From assembly GCA_040954595.2 (NCBI GenBank), contig CM082579.2:8866001-8930000 (forward strand): a stretch of DNA of 64,000 bases, given 5' to 3'. Both the position numbers and the translations under genes were made by a program. Position 1 is the stretch's first letter. Every line of letters starts with the position of its first letter. The notes under the pieces were generated by a model, which had not been told where the DNA came from, searched no databases, and was given only the letters and a program-made list of their open reading frames with translations. This document shows, in pieces, positions 1-23,208 of this stretch. This DNA comes from Balanoglossus misakiensis (Eukaryota; Hemichordata).

Positions 1-164
1 GTCTTTAGAACACTCGCACACGCCATCTAATTAGCCACATATGGGCATATGCAAATCAGAGAAGACCGTATTCCTCTGTTGTAGTCTTCAATAGCAACTT
101 GCATATTATAACACATTAAGTGTGTACTTAGGAAACACCAGTCTCAAACTGTGATTAATGTGGC

Positions 165-12250
<12,086 letters not shown>

Positions 12251-12463
12251 TGCCATCGTAACGGAAACCGATCAAGGATAACCTTCACTTGGAACTTAAA
12301 AAGACAAAAGCGTCGACTACGCCTTCAAGCAAACGGCATAGCTGGTTCCGGCGTCGACGACTGGTACTCGAAACGTCTTGCGAGGCTTCTTTTAGAAGTG
12401 AGCAAACACAATTGTTATGCAAAGTACCACATCACGTCACTTGCCGGGGAGTTTCCAGTCATA

Positions 12464-12471
12464 TATTTATA
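12464..12471 (-). promoter_or_regulatory. TATA box candidate of gene A
   Basis: TATAAATA on the minus strand, about 215 bp upstream of the gene A start codon at 12250. Transcription would start near 12435 and leave a 5' UTR of about 185 nt. The distance and sequence fit, but no transcript evidence is available. Confidence 0.4.
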
Positions 12472-13331
12472 AGTTTACCGACGTGTCGTACATGACACCT
12501 GTTGATCGATGGCGCGGTGAACGCTAAACTGCTTATCGTAATAAAACAAATAATATGGCGACAGACAAATAGAACATGTACATGTAAATTCAGGTCAATC
12601 TGTGCAAAGGCTATAATTTACAACAATAGGCTAAAGCACCAAAAAACTCAGTGTCGAACGAGAACGTCCCACGCGAACATACACCCGAACAATAGGATCG
12701 TATTTCTTCAAAACAATGTGAAATTTCTTTGCGCCAACTGCAATGGTGAAGATCGTCGAGACTCACTATAAGCTTATTAAGGGCTTGTTTGTACCGTACT
12801 AAAATGCAGTCTTACAGAATAATATTTAATATATGGACATATTTATTGATTTTATGGTAGGTGTTGAAATACTAGCTTACCATAAATGAGGTTCAATTAT
12901 TACATTCCTGCACTACTCTCCTATTAATGCTATTTGCTTGTAATCCATTGAAATAAGTATCACACATTTTCTAAGCTAGACCTGTCTTGATTGGGCCTAC
13001 AACAGATTGTTCAGAACATGTCTGATTCCTTGTACGTGCGATAAAGTTCGGTAGAATTTAACCTTTGAACCCGGATGTTTCTGCCAAGAACCAAGCACTA
13101 TAATACCAGTCGCTTGCTATAAAAGTAAAAGAATGTGGACCAAGCAAACAACCATAAGATAAAGTAGGGCATTATTGATCAAAAATACATATCAGCATAG
13201 AGCTTGTGTTGCCTGGTCACGAACGGAATGAATATCTTTTACAGAACCGATCTGAAATTAGACTGCCGTGTACCAGCTATGGCAATTTTATGTGCACGCG
13301 CAGTTCCTTTGACGAGCCGCGCCCATTAAAA

Positions 13332-13412
13332 ATGGGCCATCCCGAGCAAAAAGGGGTCTTATGGTCATAAGTATCGCGCTCCCATAACCCCTTTCTGCTT
13401 GGGATGGCCCAT
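13332..13412. mobile_element. Small foldback element
   Basis: The arms ATGGGCCATCCCGAGCAAAA and its near-reverse-complement TTTCTGCTTGGGATGGCCCAT pair over about 32 bp around a loop of about 18 nt. This is typical of a tiny palindromic MITE. No gene overlaps it. Confidence 0.75.
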
Positions 13413-13454
13413 ATTGTGTGCACAGCAAGAGTTCTCATTACAAATCAGACTACA

Positions 13455-13490
13455 TATGTCTGTCTGTCTGTCTGCCTGCCTGCCAGTTTG
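13455..13490. repeat. (TGTC)n/(TGCC)n microsatellite
   Basis: A short tetranucleotide run, TGTCTGTCTGTCTGCCTGCC, in the gene A-subtilisin intergenic region. It has the same motif as the longer run at 15411-15484. Confidence 0.85.
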
Positions 13491-13575
13491 TCAGTCTGTC
13501 CCGCTCGCTCCAGGTCTCCGAGTGGGAGTGATCACCCTCAGATCATAGCAATTTAATGTTATGTAGGTTAGGTTT

Positions 13576-13800
13576 GCTATTGTTTTGTGACCAGGTGATG
13601 TATTTTTCGTTTACTTTCGTAATTTGAATATTTGCGTGACCAGGTGTGATGCATTCATTATTTTTCCTCATATAAAAGCCCGCAATTTGTGTTGACCGTC
13701 TTTGTTGCGTGCTGCGCTGGTTGGTTCACCAAAGCGAGCCATTCAGTAAGTATATCTGCTCACTGTCCTGTTTCGGAACCGAACGGCCAGCGTGCCGTAA
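13576..13800 (+). pseudogene. Partial copy of the 57.7-58.3 kb promoter and signal-peptide exon
   Basis: 13576-13690 matches the minus strand at about 58330-58220, including ATATAAA(A)GCCCGCA and GACCAGGTG motifs. 13690-13800 matches about 57765-57655, including LTVFVACxAGWFTKASHS followed by a GTAAGT donor. About 450 bp between these parts is missing and there is no ATG, so I read it as a deleted, non-functional copy. Confidence 0.55.
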
Positions 13801-13929
13801 CATAATACACTATTATTACAGCATATTGCTATTGGTATAGGATATATACTTTTTCCGGATATCAACGGGTTCACATGATATTGATGAGGAGTATCTATCA
13901 ACTGCAACAAGCAGTCTCCCAATTCAGCT

Positions 13930-15410
13930 GGATACTTTTAAAACATACATGCTTTGTATTATAACATCTCTCAAGATTGATATTCAGTTCAATTTTTAAA
14001 GTTAAAATTGTAAAAAGTGACACGGTTCACCCAGTACGAAATCCAGTTTACACTGTAATTGGTTTCATCCTTTATTTCGAAATAAGAGAAAGCTATTTAT
14101 ATTGCAAAATGTTGCTGGCAAACACGGTGACTACAAAGTAAAGAAACAAATGTGTTGCAGAAAAAAATGGCTTTATAATTTCTAAACAGACAAAAGGCAT
14201 GAAAATACACAAGGGAATACAATACACCCTGGAAACATTAAATGATTCGAAAATGTGTTTTTAAAATAACTCAGATACGACTATTATATCCGGCCTTTCG
14301 CCAGCCTGTGTGTGTGTGTTTGTCTCACTCCAGCTCTCTATTGAATGGTCACTTTAATAGTCATAGATTACTAATACAGAGGTATTGGTATAGGAGGATC
14401 TAAGGGCTCTCATATTGAAGCATGATATCTCTTAACATCAGCAAGCACTAGGTCAATTTACTTGAGTTCCTATGGAGAGTAAACAATACAAAAATTCAGA
14501 CGCCCTTTCAACTTTCAACGACCTCTAATTTGCTAATCTTAAGTCAGCATTTCCCACACACACGTTAGCCAATTCCCAACTCTCAAAGTTGCATCTGACA
14601 ACTTTCCGAAAATTCGAGTATATTCTACATTATCTCATTTGTCAAGATGAAGGGGATGGCGCTGTATATTGAATGGTTGCCCAATATGATTTTGGTACAG
14701 GGTTATCGGCAAGAGTTTTTCGAAAAATCTAAGGGCTCACAAATTGACCTAACATTTCTTAACGGCAACAAGCACCCTGTCAAAATATTATTTTTTTTTA
14801 AAACACACATATTTGCATTATAACATCTCTAAAGATAGACATTTATTTCTCATTGATTTTAACTACAATAACCAATTGTTACACACAATTAAATTTACTC
14901 TGCAATAGGTTTCTGAATATAGGTATACAAGAAAGACATTTGCGGTGCCTACGCAGTAAAGATACAAATGTTTTGCACTTTTAATTGCTTTATAATTTAT
15001 GGACGGACGTACGCATACAGAGATGAATTCAATGGAATAAAGGAAAGTAACAAACGTAGTTTGTATTGAAACATCTCAAAAGATAGACATTTATTTCTCG
15101 TTTCTTTTAACTACAATTGAGTTGTGACACCTCACACCAGTCCAAAATTAAATTTACTCTGCAATCGTTTGTTTTGCATATGGAAATACAAGAATGCGAT
15201 CTATTGCAAATGTGCTCGCAAATGCGGTGACTACAAAAAAAGTACGAACGTGTTGCTCGTTAAATTGCTATATTATTTATAGACAGACAGAGAGATGGAC
15301 ATACGCATTTACATGTAGGCATGGATTCAGTAGAAAAAAACGATCATTACACACTATTGGTAATTTAATTTCAAATTGTTTTTAAAATGTTGAGACTTTC
15401 ACTTTTGTTT
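13930..15410. repeat. Diverged AT-rich repeat, about three copies
   Basis: Blocks such as TTATAACATCTCTAAAGATA with GACATTTATTTCTC, and CGGTGACTACAAAGTAAAGA with a later GCTTTATAATTT, recur near 13960/14110, 14810/14940 and 15070/15210. The copies are indel-rich and contain no long ORF, so this is probably decayed transposon or satellite-like DNA. Confidence 0.5.
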
Positions 15411-15411
15411 T

Positions 15412-15482
<71 letters not shown>

Positions 15483-15484
15483 TT
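15411..15484. repeat. (GTCT)n microsatellite
   Basis: About 17 perfect TGTC units, roughly 600 bp upstream of the subtilisin start codon. Confidence 0.95.
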
Positions 15485-16078
15485 CCATCTGTCTGTTAAA
15501 CGTAAAGTAAAGATACCCTCTGAACGCGAAAACGTAGGGGGATTTATTTGAAATCTTTTAATTCGAATATGTTCTACATTATCTCATTTGTCTTTGAAGA
15601 TGGACGGGATTTTGCGGTATTGTCTCCAGGATAGTTTTTCACACAAAAAAATGAATTAGAACATGTGTGTGGAAGGTAAGCATATCAATGTATAATTGAA
15701 TATTTGATATGCATAAATTAAAAATATGGGGGAGTGTCTTGTGGGCAAAACGAGGCTATCAACGCATTGATAAGTCAATATATTGAGGCTGAAGTAACAC
15801 AAGTTCGTACATCGACAGCGACCAACTTCAGTGGTTCGACTGGCATCATTGGTGTGATAAAAAGCAGCAAAAGGGTAAGTTATTTACTTGTGGCTTATAG
15901 ACAGTTATAATTGCATACATGCATAGTTGAAACGCGGTGCGCATCAGTTTCAGGAAAAGTGACAATAATGCACAAATTGTACATTAATTTGTACTCCATA
16001 CTTTTAGTTTTTGTCCGTTTGGTTCATTCTGTCGGTTTACCTTCGCACCGTTTTCACAGCATCATATTCCAGGCAATA

Positions 16079-19000
16079 ATGATCACTTCAAACCCCCAAG
16101 TGATTTGGATCTGCATATTTGCACTACTTGTGGTGCAGAGTGCGGCTTCTGGCAAAAAGACGACGAAGATGATTAGCGAGGAGCGAAGAGTGCGCGCGCT
16201 GCGTCCGAGCTTCGTCAAACGTGACTCTCAAGCTCCGTTAGTTCATGCCCCAGATGAGAAAATAGACGATGAATACATCGTCAAACTCAAGGTAAACAAA
16301 TGGTATATTATGTACTTGGGATTGTATGCATTTATCTGCACCTTGTCGATCTGCTGTGATAATACAGATATTCCCCTTTTTATCGACAATGAATGTGATA
16401 CATAATGTTATCAACATTAATTTTGTTTTAAAGTGAAGGGGTCGTCGCGCCGCGATGGTTTGATTATAAACATTTAAATTCATCCACAAATCCCTGAAAT
16501 TAGATAATGTTGCTTTTTTATTCAGGACGACCTTACTGATGACCAATTGGTAGAATTCGAAGAAAAATTTCAAGCACTTTCAGAAGAGCATGGGTTACAT
16601 ATTGACTTTCAACTAAATGTGACACGGCTGATGAAGGGTTTTGTTGCAAGAGTTCCTGGAGACGCAGTGGATATAGTATGTGTACATTTTATTCTCTATC
16701 AGTGCTTTTTACAATGTCTGTCTGTCTGTCTGTCTGTCTACCTGCGGGCGTGCATGCGTGCGTGCGTGCGTGTGTGTGTGTGTAATGTATGTAATGTATG
16801 TAATGTATGTAATGTATGTAATGTATGTAATGTAATGTAATGTATGTATGTATGTATGTATGTATGTATGTATGTATGTATGTATGTATGTATGTATGTA
16901 TGTATGTATGTATGTATGTATGTATGTATGTATGTATGTATGTATGTATGTATGTATGTATGTATGTATGTATGTATGTATGTATGTATGTATGTATGTA
17001 CGTGTATGTATGTATGTGTGTGTGAGCGTGCGTGTGTGTGTGTGTGTGAGTGTGTGTGTGTGTGTGTGTGTACGTACGTATCCAATTTATTAATTTGCCT
17101 ATTTTGCATGTCGTAGCTCCGTTGGCTTGACGAGGTAGACTTTGTAGAAGAAGACGGAGTTATGCGTGCAACATTAGGAAATTGGGGTATAGACAGAATT
17201 GATCAACTCGACCTGCCGCTTGATGATATCTTTTCTTCAAACCCATATGGTATGTCATTTAAAATTAAACCAGTGAAATACACGGTAATATACATGTGCG
17301 CAGGTGGTGGAACGTGCTTTGGTTCGCGTTGTTCATGCAGCTGTGGCCATTTTTTTTTATCGTGGGTGACAATGGATTATTTTCTGTTCTTCACAGGGAC
17401 CGGTAGCGGCATTAACGTCTTCATTGTGGATAGTGGTATATTGTTTGATCATCGAGAGTTTGGTGGGAGAGCAGTTCTATTCGAAGATTACATCCATGAT
17501 AAGTTTGATGTAAGTTTTAAAATATAGCTGTGAACAGCAATAAGCGGGTTTCGAGACACTACTAGCCCTATTGGTTCGCCTGGAGATAGATTTGTGCATA
17601 TTTAATTACTGCATTAGTTGTACTATCACTCCAAATGCCAAGGGTGTATGTGCTGTGGATGCTGAGATGTGGAAAAGTAGGTCAAAGGTCACGTGAGGTC
17701 ACGCTTAATATGAGCAGAAAATGTTTACGCTATACTGGTCCATGTCAAACAAAACCCAGACCTGTAGCCCTACTGGTTTACCTGGAATTAGGTATGCACA
17801 TAATTAATGAGTTAGGCAGGTGTCACAGGTGACTCTAAAATTTGGCTTCTTATTTTGGTCCCGTCCACCCAAACACCTAAGCTGTACCTGCTCTGGATGC
17901 CGAGATATGTGAAAGTAGGTCAAAGGTCACCCAAGGACATCCAAAGTTTGGGGAAAAAAATTGTCCCCATACTGGTCCATGCCCGACAAAAACCAGACCT
18001 GTAGCCCTATTGGTTTGCCTGGAATTAGGTATGCACATAGTTAATGAGTTGAGCAGGTGTCACAGGTGAGCCTTAAATTTGGCTTCTTATTTTGGTCCCA
18101 TCCACCCAAACACCTAAGCTGTACCTGCTCTGGATGCTGACGTATGCGAAAGTAGGTCAAAGGTCACCCAAGGTCACCCAAAATTTGGGGGAAAATTTGA
18201 CCCCATACTGGTCCATGTCCGACAAAAACCAGACCTGTAGCCCTATTGGTTTGCCTGGAATTAGGTATGCACATAGTTAATGAGTTAAGCAGGTGTCACA
18301 GGTGAGCCTTAAATTTGGCTTCTTATTTTGGTCCCATCCACCCAAACACCTAAGCTGTATCTGCTCTGGATGCTGAGATATGCGAAAGTAGGTCAAAGGT
18401 CACCCAAGGTCACCCAAAATTTGGGGAAAAAATTTGACCCCATACTGGTCCATGTCCGACAAAAACCAGACCTGTAGCCCTATTGGTTTGCCTGGAATTA
18501 GGTATGCACATAGTTAATGAGTTGAGCAGGTGTCACAGGTGAGCCTTAAATTTGGCTTCTTATTTTGGTCCCATCCACCCAAACACCTGAGCTGTACCTG
18601 CTCTGGATGCTGAGATATGCGAAAGTAGGTCAAAGGTCACCCAAGGTCACCCAAAATTTGGGGAAAAAATTTGACCCCATACTGGTCCATGTCTGACAAA
18701 TACCAGACCTGTAGCCCTATTGGTTTGCCTGGAATTAGGTATGCACATAATTAATGAGTTGAGCAGGTGTCACGGTGAGCCTTAAATTTGGCTTCTTATT
18801 TTGGTCCCATCCACCCAAACACCTGAGCTGTACCTGCTCTTGATGCTGAGATATGCGAAAGTAGGTCAAAGGTCACCCAAGGTCACCCAAAATTTGGGAA
18901 AAAAATTTGACCCCATACTGGTCCATGTCCGACAAAAACCAGACCTGTAGCCCTATTGGTTTGCCTGGAATTAGGTATGCACATAATTAATGAGTTGAGC

Positions 19001-19649
19001 AGGTGTCACAGGTGAGCCTTAAATTTGGCTTCTTATTTTGGTCCTATGCTGCAGACTATTGCACCGACCAGAATTCTACAAAACTATGTGGCCATAGCTT
19101 AAGTATAGTGGAATAAGTATAGGTATAGATTTCATAAAAAAATTAATATAAAAAAATCGGTCGATTTTCCATATTATTTTTTCCAGTTGGAACTGATTGT
19201 CGGAAGGTAGGCTAGCTGCACACAAAATTTGAAGCTGATCAGCCCAGCGGATGTTGAGATATTGGGCATAAATCTAAAATCCTAGGGGGCCATTGCTTAA
19301 CCATGGAAAGTATAGGCCAATGGCTGGGTGCAATGGTCATCGAAAATATGAAAAATAATGCTTTAAAAATCATCTCCTCAAAATCGGCAAGGACTTAGAC
19401 ATTGAAATTTGGCATATAGGACCCTGGCCATATGGTCCACAAAGTTTCTGAACAGAATTTGGATTCTTCATTTTTTATGCAAATTAGACCAATTTAAAAG
19501 TTTAAATCCAAGATGGCTGCCAGGTCATGTGACCTGTTGCCATAGTGACATGATCAGAAAATTACTTGCTTTGAGTTTTACCTATGAGCCAAATTTCAAG
19601 TCATTAGGTGCAACGGTCTTCGAATAGCGGCTGTTTTTAAAAGTGGGAA

Positions 19650-19692
<43 letters not shown>

Positions 19693-22600
19693 CAACACGA
19701 TTTCAAGAGGGTTTCGAGACCCCTCTGGTCTCGAAACCCTAAAAATATATTATAGGTATCAGTGATGGTGTTAAAATTCCACGATGAACATTGGAAAGTC
19801 GCAATACATGCTGTAGACGCGCACTTGTAATCAAGCTGATAAACTCAATCGGTTTGCAATACAAGAGATGACGAGAAAAAAACGAGACAAACTATCGTAT
19901 ATCTGGTGATGGCCACGGAAAAGGTCCCCGGTGAACTAGTCAAGTCCGTGACACGTAACTGTTTGCGACAGTAAAATAAACAGCAGAAATGTGAATAAGA
20001 TTCTGTCAGATCAAAGTACTTCGGCCTCAAATTGAAATGAATTAAATTTGCATATATCGTCTCATAAACTCGATAACCGCAAGTAGCTGACAGAATTTAC
20101 AATGGCATTTGTGAAATAAGCATAGTCTTTCGATGCTAGGCAGTCGACATGGTTTTTTTGACCTATTACCATTGCATTTTGCAAGTTCGACCACTTAGCT
20201 GTGAAACAAAATGGTCGTTATTTTTACAAGCTAACATTGTTCCAATTTGTGCTTTTTTGGAAAACGGCACCGTTTCAATCGTTAACTTGGCCATGTTTGC
20301 TGTTTCACGCGACCATTTATATTTTACAGCTGGGCGAGGACTGTACTGGACACGGCAGTGGCGTTGCTGGAATTGTTGGCGGAAATACTGTTGGAGTAGC
20401 CCCCGGGGTGACTTTACACTCAGTTCGTATTTTTGGTTGCGAACCTGAGGGAGACCGCGCTGACTTTCTTGCAGGTGAGACCAGCTTAGTTTGTACTTGT
20501 TGCCGTGTTTACTACATAGTCTTGATTCCCTGCCCCATATTCCCACCACTGGCTACGCTAAAGGGTGGAGCAGCCAGCGGCGGGAATGATGGGACAGGGA
20601 ACCAGACGAGTTCACTACAAAACTTTTAACGACGCGTGACAAGACGCGTGTCAAGTCGAAGCCGTACACGACTATTTTGAAGGAAGCTTTAAAGGCCAAG
20701 AGGCCACTTTTTCCCCACCTTAGATCGGTGTATCTAAGAGATGACAAACTGATGCAAATACAATGAATGTCGCTTAAATGGTGAGGATTTTAAGCGATAG
20801 GGTGACGATTTAAAATATTTTATTGTGTAAAAAATATTTGTGACATTTGGCAGGTCCTACGGCTTTATTCTCCCCCGGTTCTTGTCTCTTTTCCTCGCAG
20901 CTTATGACGCAATCGCCAATTCAAATATGAAACCCGCCGTGGTGTCTATTTCGGCTGCCGGTGGACATTCCGAAGTCGAGAATCTGGCAATTAAACGTTT
21001 AGTGGAAGCTGGATACACCGTGGTTGTTGGCGCTGCAAACGACGAAAACGATGCGTGTTTGAAATCACCCGCGTCGGCCCCTGAGGTATAATATTTTGAG
21101 CCTGAGAAAAGTAAAAATGATATTCTTATATACGTTAAAATGCGGGACATTCTGCCACTCGACTGGAAATTGGACTATACCATTCTCTGGTCGGGAGGGC
21201 CGAGGGTGTGTGAGGGTGGCGAGTCACTATAGAGATTTCGTATATAACAGCGCGTACTATGGTATACCTATAAAGGTTTCAATTATTACTGGTGATATAT
21301 CACGCCCTTGTATTTGTCTCAAATCTCGTGTACAACGCCATCTGTTACAGGCGATCACAGTGGGAGCTACAGATTCCGACGATTCCTTCGCTTGGTATTC
21401 AAATTACGGCAGCTGCGTGGACATTTTGGCACCCGGAACTGACATCAGGAGTGCTTTCTGGCTGCCCGGAAGTTACTTTACTACTTGGGGAACCTCGTAT
21501 GCAACGCCCTTTGTGTCCGGTAAGGATGTTTGGGTGTGTCCCGTGAGGGCAGAAACATACGTACCTGTACATCCATGTTACTGATGTTAAAAACAGAGAG
21601 TGAAAATTACATGATATCTCGGTGAAGCAACGATTGTCAAGCAATGATCTTGTGTTTGAGCTAAATGGAAGAGGAGCGTTTCACAGCGCTGGGAAGTGTC
21701 TATGATGCGTTAAAATGGCGGTGCGAGGTCAACTGTGCTTTTCACTAAAACCGGCCGGTAGTAAACCGGAAGTGACGTCGTGACAAACACAAATACAATA
21801 TAGCAGGTAGTCACCAGACCTTACAGTCGTCGTGTGTGTTGCTGTAAATGTCTTCCTCCATATCCCTCCTCCCAAGGTGTCGCAGCCCTTCTTCTTGAAG
21901 CAGACAACACCCTTACACCAACCGGCGTGTACAATGCGTTGATGAAGGCAGCGGCGTCAGACAGAATCGACATGTCCGGTGTGCCCGAACCCTATCGTTC
22001 ACAGACACCGAACAAACTTGTCCAGATTCCCAAAGGTGAGTTGACACATATATTCGTAATGTCTGAACCCAGGGAGACCCGATTAACTTTCAAAAGCATA
22101 GGCAGGATTCCAGATTAAACAGGGCCTGGCTTAGAAAGGCTTTACTGTACATACTTGTGCGCAGAACACAATTTTTGCTCATTTGGATGAACGTTTTTTT
22201 CTACTCCAGCATAAAAAATGACCTGTGCGTGCCAACATGCTGATGGCAGGTTTAATTTTGATTGTAAACATAGTTCTGACTGACTGACTGATTGACTAAC
22301 TAACTCACTACTCACTAGATCACTGATATGGTAGCTGGTATCTTACCATAGTTTCTTCTTGCATCACACTTTGATTAGATCTGAAATGGCGAGTGGATGG
22401 TCGATGTGGACCAAACAACCCTCTTCCCGATGGCACTGCAGCTCAGTGTAATCCCGATGGATACTCGCCGTGCTGTTCATATTACGGTTACTGTGGTTCG
22501 TCCGATAGTCACTGCACTTGCTATGGGTGCATAGACTACAGATGTGAGTGGCGTCGAATACTATTGCAGCACGAGTTAATGTATGTGCATCTGCGAGTCA

Positions 22601-23208
22601 ATATCTTCACTCTCAGACATTAATACTGTAATTGTACATGCGCACTATATCCGTTGCGATCCAATATGGCGGCCATTTTCTGCAGTAACACGTGCATGAT
22701 TCAATTTGGTTGCCAGATATGTTGTTATGCGCTCAAATATAGCAGAGGTTATTTCTGCACACATGAATTGTCGACTGGTTTCATTTCACTGTGATTCCGC
22801 CAATGATTTCGAGCGATCGATGTGCACTTTTCCTAAACGTTCTTCTGTTTCTTGAGATACAGACAGCAAAAGATGGCGAAATGATTACCGATGTGGACCA
22901 TACTATCCTCTTTTCGATGGCTCTCCATCAGAATGTGACCCTTTTGGATACTATCCTTGCTGTTTCCCCGAGTACGGTTGGTGTGGTAACACTGCGGAGT
23001 ACTGCTATTGTGCCACGTGCATAGACTACAGAAGTAAGTAGCGCTGATGATACAGCACAAAATATTGCCATTTCCAAAATAAATAACTGGATAGAGAAAG
23101 TGAAGACTCCATACAAACATTACCCTCAAAGGGGGTCCTACAAACATACCATAACATTATTATTAAGAAAGCAATCTTTCCTTTATGTTCGCAGCGATGT
23201 TATTCTGA
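16079..23208 (+). CDS. Secreted proteinase-K-like subtilisin with two hevein-type chitin-binding domains
   Basis: Exons: 16079-16291, 16526-16675, 17117-17249, 17397-17509, 20330-20474, 20901-21085, 21351-21519, 21877-22035, 22379-22543, 22863-23033, 23195-23208. Together they make 538 codons plus a stop, all phases consistent. Signal peptide about 1-24; I9-type propeptide about 60-130 (DEYIVKLK...FVEEDG); S8 catalytic domain about 140-420. Catalytic residues are Asp177 (IVDSGI), His211 (TGHGSGVAG) and Ser362 (WGTSYATP), with oxyanion Asn298 (GAAND). Two eight-cysteine hevein-like modules follow ([10 protein letters not shown]...CIDYR and [10 protein letters not shown]...CIDYR). Family members are secreted serine endopeptidases activated by propeptide removal; the modules suggest anchoring to chitin or a related polymer. 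A non-coding first exon may end near 15872 (GG|GTAAGT) and join at 16060 (TTCACAG). The last exon (TMLF plus stop) is the least certain; another frame there stays open to 23312. Confidence 0.9.
16715..17075. repeat. Compound microsatellite: TGTC, GTAATGTAT, (GTAT)n, (GT)n
   Basis: TGTC units, then five GTAATGTAT units, then about 40 uninterrupted GTAT tetramers (16840-16998), then GT-rich sequence. It occupies almost all of subtilisin intron 2. The long open frames inside it are artefacts of the period. Confidence 0.95.
17560..19046. repeat. 236-237 bp tandem array, about 6 copies, each with a DR1 motif
   Basis: The landmark CCTGTAGCCCTA recurs at 17761, 17998, 18234, 18471, 18708 and 18944. 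Units are very similar to each other except the first, which is more diverged. Each contains AGGTCAAAGGTCA (17679, 17917, 18154, 18390, 18627, 18863), and most have a further AAGGTCACCC half-site downstream. Confidence 0.95.
19650..19688. repeat. (AAT)n microsatellite
   Basis: About 12 AAT units just before the 3' hairpin of the element in subtilisin intron 4. Confidence 0.9.

Larger units (their letters stand above)
12472..15800. other. Intergenic region between gene A and the subtilisin gene
   Basis: AT-rich DNA with no supported gene. It holds a foldback element (13332-13412), TGTC microsatellites, a partial promoter plus signal-exon duplicate (13576-13800) and several diverged copies of an AT-rich repeat (13930-15410). 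Genes A (minus) and subtilisin (plus) are transcribed away from each other across it. Confidence 0.7.
17546..19740. mobile_element. Helitron-like non-autonomous element (HINE/DINE-type architecture)
   Basis: It starts with GGGTTTCGAGAC (17546) and ends with the inverse, GTCTCGAAACCC (19728-19739). Inside lie a 236-237 bp tandem array (about 17560-19046), a unique part, an AAT microsatellite and a 3' hairpin (19708-19740; 14-bp perfect stem, 5-nt loop). An inverted 5' motif, central tandem repeats, a microsatellite and a terminal stem-loop are the hallmarks of HINE/DINE-1 and bivalve 'pearl' elements. There is no Rep/helicase ORF, so it would be non-autonomous. It fills most of subtilisin intron 4. 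The class assignment is inference. Confidence 0.6.

Noticed and set aside
16738-17116. Several long frames on both strands (poly YIHT, VCMY)
   Set aside because: They are translations of a GTAT/GT microsatellite and have no stop because of the period.
17560-19046. Regular 236-bp repeats as a CRISPR-like array
   Set aside because: Units are long and continuous without unique spacers, and the host is a eukaryote. They belong to an intronic tandem element.
19047-19640. ORF at 19409-19627 as a transposase fragment
   Set aside because: It is 72 codons with no conserved motif. The surrounding element has no enzyme-like coding region.
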